A program made the position numbers and the translations under genes. Positions 1-4,742 of a DNA stretch of 5,910 nucleotides are shown piece after piece (positions within the stretch are counted from its first letter, which is position 1; the number at the start of each line of letters is the position of its first letter). The stretch comes from Halanaerobiaceae bacterium (GTDB lineage: Bacteria > Bacillota_F > Halanaerobiia > Halanaerobiales > CSSED10-376), in the NCBI GenBank assembly GCA_003557445.1, contig PWOK01000009.1, positions 1 to 5,910 of the forward strand. Direction: 5' to 3'. The notes under the pieces were generated by a model that was not told the origin of the DNA, made no database searches, and worked only from the letters and a program-made list of their open reading frames with translations.

Positions 1-76
1 CTTTAGCTATATTATCAGCCACTTTTTTTGCTGATAAGCTGCCCTTAAAAGAATCAGGAGCAACCATTATTTTCAT
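1..76 (-). CDS. Glycerate kinase, N-terminal fragment (runs off window)
   Basis: The 25 visible codons begin MKIMVAPDSFKGSLSA. This is the characteristic start of the bacterial glycerate kinase family (GlxK/GarK type), which uses ATP to phosphorylate D-glycerate and feed it into lower glycolysis; it is a cytoplasmic enzyme. The 'APDSFKGSLSA' block is the family's N-terminal signature and is intact. An AGAAGGTGAT ribosome binding site lies a few bases before the ATG, which supports this start. The gene starts 27 bases after the stop of the upstream glycosidase-like gene on the same strand, with no terminator between them, so the two are probably co-transcribed. Most of the protein lies outside the window, so the subtype and integrity cannot be judged. 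Confidence 0.85.
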   Translation of the reverse strand, partial: MKIMVAPDSFKGSLSAKKVADNIAK

Positions 77-103
77 GATATCACCTTCTGCTAACCTGTT
101 TTT

Positions 104-1366
104 TTATTTTTTACCAATTAATAGGGCATCATTATTAAATTGATATTGTTTAACTATAGATTTCCCCTCTTTATATTCAATTTCAGGTTCTAATATCTGC
201 TGTTTATGCAGATTTATTAAAGTAAGATTATATTCTTTTAAGTCCATATCCAGGGTCACATTTGTACTGTAAGGAATATATAAAACCATTTTATCCTCAG
301 ATAAAGACAATCTAATAGGCCAATCATCATTTACTACTTTATCAGAGGGTTCTATATCAAACAAATCAAATTGTTCAAAAAGTGATTTAGCATAAGCTAC
401 ATCCCGGGCTCCTTTTAAATTTAAAGCAGCCTTCCAGTCAAAAGGATTTTTAAACCCCCATTCTATGGGTTTCAATTCTTTTCTATGCCAGCACCAGAGA
501 CCATGAGCTCCATAACCTATACCGGCTTTAGCCCCTGATAGAAGACTCAACCAGGTTGCTCTTCTAATATTAGCAGGCATAATACGACCCCATTCCTGAC
601 CTATTCCCTCATAGCAGGGTTCTGTATTAACTATTGGTTTGTTACCAGGATAATCATAAAATTGCTGAGCCAGTTTATAGGGGTGTTTAGTCCAGTCTCC
701 ATGGCCGGATTGATATGAGAAAAAGTCCAGTTTATCATTTTTAAAAATACTTTCAGGGAGATCATAATGAGGTACCTCTTTCCCCCATAGATGTAGAGTT
801 ATCAAGGCCTCAGGAGTTATTGTTTTTACTGTTTCTAAGGCTTTTAAGTAATGTTTCACAGTATCTTCTGTTTCAAAATTAGTATCCCCACTGATAAAAT
901 ACATGGGATTAAATTCTGCAAACTTAGTAACTACATATTCAACATAAGGTTCAATTTCAGAAAAAGGCATGGTTTTTCCTGGTTGTGCAAATAGAGTATC
1001 TTTAACATAGTTTGCCCACAGTAGAACAAGGACGGGCACAAACCCCCTATCTGTTGCCATCTTAACCATTTTTTTAGCTCTTTCAAAATATTGTTCATTG
1101 ATTTTACTGAAATCATATGTACCATCACTTTTTTTTGCAAAAGGCTCAAGATTAAGTTCACTGTCACTGGCATCATGCTGTCTTAACACATTAATCTGTA
1201 GGGCATTAAAACCCTGACTTTTTCTAACATCCAGATATTCCTCCCATTCTTCCAGAGTTGCATTGGTAAAAGCACTCCAGACTGTATCGGCCAGATAGAA
1301 AAACTTTTGTCCCTTCTCATCAATAAAATAATCCCCTGATTGTGAAATTTTAATTTTTTTAGTCAT
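104..1366 (-). CDS. DUF4038 / GH140-like putative glycoside hydrolase
   Basis: This 420-residue protein has the layout of DUF4038 (apiosidase-like, related to glycoside hydrolase family 140) proteins. Residues 10-30 carry the N-terminal 'GDYFIDEKGQKFFYLADTVW' block, followed by an (alpha/beta)8-barrel region to about residue 335. The tail, about 340-420, resembles the small beta domain often fused to DUF4038 ('MVLYIPYSTNVTLDMDL', ending 'ALLIG'). By analogy with GH140, likely catalytic acids are Asp161 in 'FISGD' and Glu249 in 'IVNTEPCYEG'; this assignment is inference. There is no signal peptide, so it should act in the cytoplasm on imported oligosaccharides or glycosides. The substrate cannot be read from sequence; apiose-containing glycans are only the characterised precedent. 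The start is supported by AAGGAG eight bases before ATG. It is followed closely by glycerate kinase, which suggests a sugar or sugar-acid catabolic operon. I see no convincing promoter in the 100 bases between it and the terminator at 1467. Confidence 0.8.
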   Translation of the reverse strand: MTKKIKISQSGDYFIDEKGQKFFYLADTVWSAFTNATLEEWEEYLDVRKSQGFNALQINVLRQHDASDSELNLEPFAKKSDGTYDFSKINEQYFERAKKMVKMATDRGFVPVLVLLWANYVKDTLFAQPGKTMPFSEIEPYVEYVVTKFAEFNPMYFISGDTNFETEDTVKHYLKALETVKTITPEALITLHLWGKEVPHYDLPESIFKNDKLDFFSYQSGHGDWTKHPYKLAQQFYDYPGNKPIVNTEPCYEGIGQEWGRIMPANIRRATWLSLLSGAKAGIGYGAHGLWCWHRKELKPIEWGFKNPFDWKAALNLKGARDVAYAKSLFEQFDLFDIEPSDKVVNDDWPIRLSLSEDKMVLYIPYSTNVTLDMDLKEYNLTLINLHKQQILEPEIEYKEGKSIVKQYQFNNDALLIGKK

Positions 1367-1466
1367 TTAATAAACTCCTTCCTGAATTTCAAACATATTT
1401 ACTCTTTTTAAAATTATTCTTTAAACAAACATAAATTCCTCTTTATTTATTATTCTTTCTACAAAT

Positions 1467-1490
1467 AAAAAAACCTGCCTGAGGCAGGAT
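1467..1490 (-). terminator. Intrinsic terminator of noncoding RNA copy A
   Basis: Read on the minus strand, this is CCTGCC-TCA-GGCAGG followed directly by seven T: a 6-bp GC-rich stem with a three-base loop. The T-run direction sets the transcript on the minus strand. It ends the structured element upstream (about 1825-1491). It lies 100 bases before the glycosidase start, so it could also act as an attenuator if transcription reads on. Confidence 0.88.
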
Positions 1491-1825
1491 TAAAAAATAT
1501 ACATAAAAAAATACAAGGTTCCAAGAAATCTTTATTAATTCCCTGACTGCTTACTGACCTGCTTTTTCAAATTAATTACCTTCCAGTACATACCTGACTT
1601 CCTCTTTTACTTCCTTCCGGCTTCCGCTGACTTCTTAATTAAAACTGTCCACCAATTTTTAAATGGTTTATCAGCTTCAATTAATTAATCCTGGTTGTCG
1701 GATTTCTGTAACCTCTTCAGTTGTCAGTTCTGTTACTGAAATTAATTAATTTTACTTTCACAAGCTTTCATTTAAAATTAATTATTACAGTCAGTTCCTT
1801 TTAGGACCTCTTAGAACCTTGGAAT
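1467..1825 (-). ncRNA. Structured noncoding RNA, copy A (unrecognised family)
   Basis: The gap between phoU and the glycosidase gene holds a noncoding element with a second, diverged copy at about 3622-3983. Identical blocks in A include 1753-1772 (20 bases), 1790-1806 (17 bases) and 1683-1695 (13 bases). The ends pair as P1: CAAGGTTC (1821-1814) with GAACCTTG (1521-1514). P2 is CTGACTG (1794-1788) with CAGTCAG (1549-1543). An internal helix pairs GCTGAT (1675-1670) with GTCAGC (1631-1626), enclosing a small hairpin at 1667-1651. P1, P2, the internal helix and the hairpin keep pairing in copy B with compensatory changes. The block at 1772-1753 can form a short stem with a GTGA (GNRA) loop. 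A promoter precedes it and an intrinsic terminator follows, giving a transcript of about 355 nt. Stops and indels between the copies argue against coding. I do not recognise the family; it lacks hallmarks of T-box leaders, tmRNA, RNase P or 6S RNA. Whether it is stand-alone or a leader for the glycosidase gene is undecided. Confidence 0.78.
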
Positions 1826-1828
1826 ATA

Positions 1829-1857
1829 ATAATACATTATATTTAATTTTTTATCAA
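1829..1857 (-). promoter_or_regulatory. Promoter of noncoding RNA copy A
   Basis: On the minus strand, TTGATA (1857-1852) and TATTAT (1834-1829) are separated by 17 bases, a good housekeeping-sigma promoter. The expected start, about 1820-1825, coincides with the first bases of the terminal P1 helix. The other copy has the same -10 (TATTAT), the same 17-base spacing and the same distance to P1, which strengthens the call. Confidence 0.7.
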
Positions 1858-1944
1858 ACTCCTTATTAACCTATGTACTAAAAATATCTCGTTTTTACTT
1901 GTTAAATATCTGAAATACTCTTTTTTTTTCAGTAATTTATTTTT

Positions 1945-2592
1945 TTAATAAGATTCTCTTCTTCCTGAAATCATATAAATTACTCCTTCACAGATATTGG
2001 TACAGTGATCCCCTATCCTTTCTAAAAACCTGCTGATAAATATTAATGAGGATGCCTGTCTTATCATAGTGGGTTTTTCCATCATATGTGTTATTAATTC
2101 CCTAAAAATTTGTTCATTTAAATCATCAATCATTTCATCATCTCTGGCCAGTTCCTTTGCTTTTTCAAGATCCTCATTCATGAAAATATCCAGGCTTTCT
2201 GTTAACATATTTGAGGCCAGATCAGTCATTCTTGGTATATCAATCAAAGGTTTAATCAGGGGCTGTACTCCAATTTCAATTACCATTTCTGCTATATTTT
2301 CTGAATAATCTCCTATTCTTTCCAGGTCAGTTACTGCTTCTGATATGGCAAGTATAGTCCTTAAATCTTTTTCAGGTATTTTATCATAGGCCAGTAATTT
2401 TCTGCATTCTTCTTTTAATTCCATCTCCTGTGAATCTATTTTATCATCATTTTTAATAATTTTATCAGCCTGTTCTAAATCCTGGCTCTTTAAAGCATTA
2501 ATACTTAAATTGATCGTTTTTTCTACATCTTTACCCATCTCAACTAACCTGTTTTTTAATTCTTTAAGTTGCTTATTAAATTCACTTTTCAT
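1945..2592 (-). CDS. phoU: Phosphate signalling accessory protein PhoU
   Basis: The 215-residue length is typical for PhoU, a cytoplasmic all-helical protein that works with the PstSCAB phosphate transporter and the PhoR sensor kinase to repress the phosphate-starvation response. It shows the family's two similar three-helix halves. Each ends in a metal-binding ExxxD-type motif: 'DLERIGDYSENI' (ERIGD at residues 91-95) and 'FLERIGDHCTNI' (ERIGD at 191-195), exactly 100 residues apart. The N-terminal 'FNKQLKELKNRLVEMG' also fits the family. The start is supported by a GGGGGT ribosome binding site about eight bases upstream. No pst or phoR gene is in the window: the upstream neighbour is a TspO-like gene and the downstream one is a noncoding RNA. 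Here phoU is therefore separated from its usual partners, at least within this view. No clear hairpin terminator follows its stop; 1858-1944 is only AT-rich. Confidence 0.95.
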   Translation of the reverse strand: MKSEFNKQLKELKNRLVEMGKDVEKTINLSINALKSQDLEQADKIIKNDDKIDSQEMELKEECRKLLAYDKIPEKDLRTILAISEAVTDLERIGDYSENIAEMVIEIGVQPLIKPLIDIPRMTDLASNMLTESLDIFMNEDLEKAKELARDDEMIDDLNEQIFRELITHMMEKPTMIRQASSLIFISRFLERIGDHCTNICEGVIYMISGRRESY

Positions 2593-2653
2593 ATCTTTTA
2601 CCCCCTTTATAGTTATATATGTAAAATGTTTTCTTGTTGCCTTAATTGTTTGT

Positions 2654-2686
2654 ATTATAATATTAAATTACTGTTGAGGAAGTAAA
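2654..2686 (-). promoter_or_regulatory. Possible phoU promoter
   Basis: Within the 168-base gap upstream of phoU, the minus strand has TTTACT (2686-2681), 18 bases, then TATTAT (2662-2657), which overlaps a perfect TATAAT at 2659-2654. The -35 match is poor and the region is very AT-rich, so this is a weak call. I saw no convincing Pho-box direct repeats. Confidence 0.3.
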
Positions 2687-2760
2687 ATCATAAAGTTTTT
2701 ATAATCATTTATTCTCTATAAAAATATAAATTCCTCTGTTTTTTCAATAAAAACTAAATT

Positions 2761-3549
2761 TTATTCCTTTCCCGGATTTTTAATAATCATAATAGTTGCA
2801 CTGGCAATAGCAATCATACATAATGCTACAACTATTACTACAGCTATTTCTACCTGATCTGCAGTTAATCTTTCATATATTATACCAAAAAATGCCCAGA
2901 GTGCTACCAGACTGTAAAAAGGATCTCTGTTTTTCTTCATAAATAAAATTACAATTGCCGTAGCCACAATAGTAATTACTACCATCCAGAAGACATCTGT
3001 TAATCCAAATCCTCCCCAGTTTATATCAACCAGAAAAACTGTTACATTGGCAACAGTGGCAATGGTTATCCATCCTAAATATATACTAAAAGCTATCCTG
3101 GTGATAAATTCCCCTTTTTCATTACTTTTTTCTGAATTTAATTTTTTATATAATTCTAATAAAATAAGTAATAGAATAATCATTGTCACCAGAGAAAGTC
3201 CTATATAAAGGTAATGCCAGGTAAATATCCAAATAATATTAAATATACAGGAGGTAAAAAATAAATAACCAATTCGCTGAACATAATCAAGTTCTTTAAC
3301 TTTCTTTCCGTAAACACCTTTACCCTGGTAAACCACAAAAATAGCCAGCAATAGGTATATTAATCCCCAGATAGAAAAAGTAAAACCGGCAGGTGTAAAT
3401 AAATTGGGAAACATATCAGCAATCTGACCTGTATCCAGATTGTTTATTGGTAATGCATTTGCCAGAATATTAACCACAACCATACCACTAAAACCAACAA
3501 TATTTAACAACTGCAACCTCTTATATTCACTTTTTTTAATTTCAGCCAT
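2761..3549 (-). CDS. TspO/MBR-related tryptophan-rich membrane protein
   Basis: This 262-residue integral membrane protein has about eight hydrophobic segments, near residues 12-32, 55-75, 92-110, 114-134, 148-172, 183-203, 211-226 and 231-255. The 'NALPINNLDTGQIADMFPNLFTPAGFTFSIWGLIYLLL' region, and Trp residues at membrane edges (61, 107, 111, 160, 178, 188, 218), resemble the long Firmicute branch annotated as 'tryptophan-rich sensory protein', related to TspO/MBR. Classical TspO is about 160 residues with five helices, so this is a longer variant. Its ligand and role are unknown; porphyrin or tetrapyrrole binding is known for classical TspO and should not be assumed here. I chose the ATG at 3549 over the one at 3570 because the GGGGGAGGG ribosome binding site lies between them, inside what would be the extra seven codons. 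It has its own promoter candidate and stands alone between a noncoding RNA and phoU. Confidence 0.75.
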   Translation of the reverse strand: MAEIKKSEYKRLQLLNIVGFSGMVVVNILANALPINNLDTGQIADMFPNLFTPAGFTFSIWGLIYLLLAIFVVYQGKGVYGKKVKELDYVQRIGYLFFTSCIFNIIWIFTWHYLYIGLSLVTMIILLLILLELYKKLNSEKSNEKGEFITRIAFSIYLGWITIATVANVTVFLVDINWGGFGLTDVFWMVVITIVATAIVILFMKKNRDPFYSLVALWAFFGIIYERLTADQVEIAVVIVVALCMIAIASATIMIIKNPGKE

Positions 3550-3557
3550 TTTTAATT

Positions 3558-3566
3558 CCCTCCCCC
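3558..3566 (-). promoter_or_regulatory. Ribosome binding site fixing the TspO-like start
   Basis: The minus-strand GGGGGAGGG sits eight bases before the ATG at 3549 and overlaps the codons just after the upstream ATG at 3570. It therefore serves the downstream start, and the upstream ATG is probably not used. Confidence 0.8.
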
Positions 3567-3594
3567 TCATATTTTTTTCTGTTTTATACCAAAT

Positions 3595-3623
3595 ATTATA
3601 TCAGATAATAAGAAAAAGAACAA
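3595..3623 (-). promoter_or_regulatory. Promoter of the TspO-like gene
   Basis: On the minus strand, TTGTTC (3623-3618) is followed after 17 bases by a perfect TATAAT (3600-3595), predicting a start near 3588 and a leader of about 40 bases. The -35 box overlaps the T-run of the preceding noncoding RNA terminator, so termination of one unit and initiation of the next share bases. Confidence 0.65.
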
Positions 3624-3645
3624 AAAAACCTGCCTTCTGGCAGGT
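3622..3645 (-). terminator. Intrinsic terminator of noncoding RNA copy B
   Basis: On the minus strand, ACCTGCC-AGAA-GGCAGGT is followed by seven T. It is a 7-bp stem with a four-base loop; its outermost A pairs with the first T of the run. It has the same stem core (CCTGCC/GGCAGG) as the terminator of copy A but a different loop. It defines the 3' end of copy B on the minus strand. Confidence 0.9.
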
Positions 3646-3983
3646 CTTTTATATTCACATTCAATTAATATACAGAGTTCCAAAAAATCTTTATCAATTC
3701 CCTGACCGCTTACTTACTTACTTTTTCTAACTGATTACACTAACCAGTGTTTTACTAACTCCTCCTTTACTTATTTTCGGCTTCCTTTGACCTCTTCACT
3801 AAAACTGTATTACTATTTGTTAATAGTCTTGCCAATTTCAGTCAATTAATCCTGGTCGTCGAAAAATCATAAACTCTTCGGTAGTTAGTTCCACTGCTGG
3901 AACTAATCAATCATACTTTCACAAGCTTTCATTAAAAGGTTTTTCCTACGGTCAGTTCCTTTTAGGACTTCCTGGAACTCTGT
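3622..3983 (-). ncRNA. Structured noncoding RNA, copy B (unrecognised family)
   Basis: This is the second copy of the element at about 1467-1825, and it fills the gap between the beta-barrel gene and the TspO-like gene. Its ends pair perfectly over 10 bp: ACAGAGTTCC (3983-3974) with GGAACTCTGT (3681-3672). The sequence differs from copy A's P1 but the pairing is retained. P2 is CTGACCG (3955-3949) with CGGTCAG (3708-3702); it replaces a U-A pair of copy A by C-G. The internal helix pairs TTGGC (3835-3831) with GTCAA (3791-3787). A hairpin ACTATT-AACA-AATAGT (3827-3812) matches copy A's ACCA/TGGT hairpin with a C-G to U-A swap. A strong local hairpin, TTAGTTCC with GGAACTAA (3906-3885), is weaker in A. 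Conserved blocks lie at 3914-3933, 3951-3967 and 3844-3856. The predicted transcript is about 360 nt, starting at the first base of P1. No reading frame is conserved. Function is unknown. Confidence 0.78.
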
Positions 3984-3989
3984 AAATAT

Positions 3990-4018
3990 ATAATACTATA
4001 AAACTTCGAAAAAAGCAA
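3990..4018 (-). promoter_or_regulatory. Promoter of noncoding RNA copy B
   Basis: On the minus strand, TTGCTT (4018-4013), a 17-base spacer and TATTAT (3995-3990) place the start at about 3983, the first A of the terminal helix. The -10, the spacing and the distance to P1 match copy A although the spacer sequences differ, which suggests selection on the promoter. Confidence 0.7.
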
Positions 4019-4022
4019 TAGA

Positions 4023-4060
4023 CCAGGATCCTCCTGGGGTAGGATAAAAAGAGTTATCCT
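4023..4060 (-). terminator. Tandem hairpins after the beta-barrel gene, possible terminator
   Basis: Two perfect inverted repeats sit between the barrel gene stop (4096) and the RNA promoter. AGGATAA-CTCTTT-TTATCCT (4060-4041) has a 7-bp stem, and CCAGGA-GGA-TCCTGG (4037-4023) has a 6-bp stem. The T-rich stretch after the second hairpin starts only about eight bases downstream and overlaps the next -35 box, so this is not a textbook terminator. It may end the nucleotidase/barrel operon or be a regulatory structure. Confidence 0.4.
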
Positions 4061-4095
4061 CTGGATTACTAAACTTTGCTCATTTTAAGTTAGAA

Positions 4096-4707
4096 TTAAA
4101 ATGAATAATTTAAACCAAGACCTAATTCAATCCCATTAAGATTATAGTCAAAGTCAAAAACACTATAACCAATTTTCAAAAATCTATATCCCCAGTTAAA
4201 ACATATCTTCATATTTTCTAAAAAATCATGTTCATAAACAGTACCGATTTTAAACCCGGGACTACCATCAAAATATAGGGTTTCTGAGGTACCATCATCA
4301 TGGTTAAATTTTGTTTTACCATAATAATAAGCAAGGCCTGTTTTGATTTTCAAAGAAAATATTCTGTAATACAAATTTCCCCTGACTGCATTTAATCCCA
4401 TACTGGCAAATTCTGTATTCACTGGAATCCTGTTATATTCTAAAGAAGCACTTATCCCTGAGGTAATATTTTTTTCTAAACCCAGACTATAACCTGAAGC
4501 AGCAAACAAATTTATTTGATAACCAAGAAAATCTTTTTCAAAAGCACTACCATAAACATACATATTTTCTTCAAATATTACAAAATTGTATTCTGCATAT
4601 ATATCAATACCTCCGGCTGAAAAAGTATTTGCCTCCGTTTTTTCTACAAAAGTAAAGGTTATAAAAAGGCAAAATATTATCAACACAGCAAAAATTCCTT
4701 TTTTCAT
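4096..4707 (-). CDS. Exported beta-barrel-like outer-membrane protein, function unknown
   Basis: This 203-residue protein starts with a signal peptide: Lys2-Lys3, a hydrophobic core at about 4-20, and likely cleavage after 'KTEA' near residue 26. The mature part is rich in Gly and aromatic residues. It alternates hydrophobic and polar residues in short strands separated by turns, for example 'GIDIYAEYNFVIF', 'NLYYRIFSLKIKTGLAYYYG', 'GFKIGTVYEHDF' and 'IELGLGLNYSF'. It ends in Phe preceded by alternating residues, the C-terminal pattern recognised by the BAM machinery in outer-membrane barrels. This implies a diderm cell and perhaps an 8-stranded barrel; both are inferences. I do not recognise a specific family. 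It begins 35 bases after the membrane-anchored nucleotidase gene, so the two are probably co-transcribed. The Shine-Dalgarno AGGTGG is about 13 bases from the ATG, a somewhat long spacing. Tandem hairpins follow the stop. Confidence 0.7.
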   Translation of the reverse strand: MKKGIFAVLIIFCLFITFTFVEKTEANTFSAGGIDIYAEYNFVIFEENMYVYGSAFEKDFLGYQINLFAASGYSLGLEKNITSGISASLEYNRIPVNTEFASMGLNAVRGNLYYRIFSLKIKTGLAYYYGKTKFNHDDGTSETLYFDGSPGFKIGTVYEHDFLENMKICFNWGYRFLKIGYSVFDFDYNLNGIELGLGLNYSF

Positions 4708-4742
4708 TAGAAAACACTTCCCACCTGTTTAAATTCTTTTTT

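Noticed and set aside
931..1176. Open frame on the minus strand inside the glycosidase gene
   Set aside because: It lies wholly within the well-supported DUF4038 reading frame on the same strand, has no family resemblance and no ribosome binding site of note.
1367..1466. Promoter or operator for the glycosidase gene
   Set aside because: Only AT-rich sequence with poor -35/-10 combinations and a trivial TTTAAA palindrome; nothing I can support.
1467..1825. T-box leader, tmRNA, RNase P RNA or 6S RNA as identity of the repeated element
   Set aside because: There is no T-box AGGGTGGNACCGCG motif, no tmRNA tag frame or 3' CCA end, no RNase P core order and no single long bulged hairpin as in 6S. 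An 'AGAGGAAGTC' string resembling RNase P is isolated.
2069..2308. Plus-strand open frame opposite phoU
   Set aside because: It is antisense to a conserved gene, and its Ser/Ile-rich translation is typical of an antisense shadow.
3550..3570. Upstream ATG at 3570 as start of the TspO-like protein
   Set aside because: The Shine-Dalgarno site lies downstream of that ATG and correctly spaced for the ATG at 3549. The extra residues MRGRELK are the translated ribosome binding site.
3440..3730. Plus-strand open frame of 96 codons spanning the TspO-like start and RNA copy B
   Set aside because: It crosses a gene start, a promoter, a terminator and a structured RNA on the other strand. The frame is not kept in copy A.
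1467..3983. Insertion sequence, HEARO/omega RNA or retron remnants
   Set aside because: No transposase, IscB/TnpB-like or reverse transcriptase gene is present. I saw no target-site duplications, and each copy has its own promoter and terminator.
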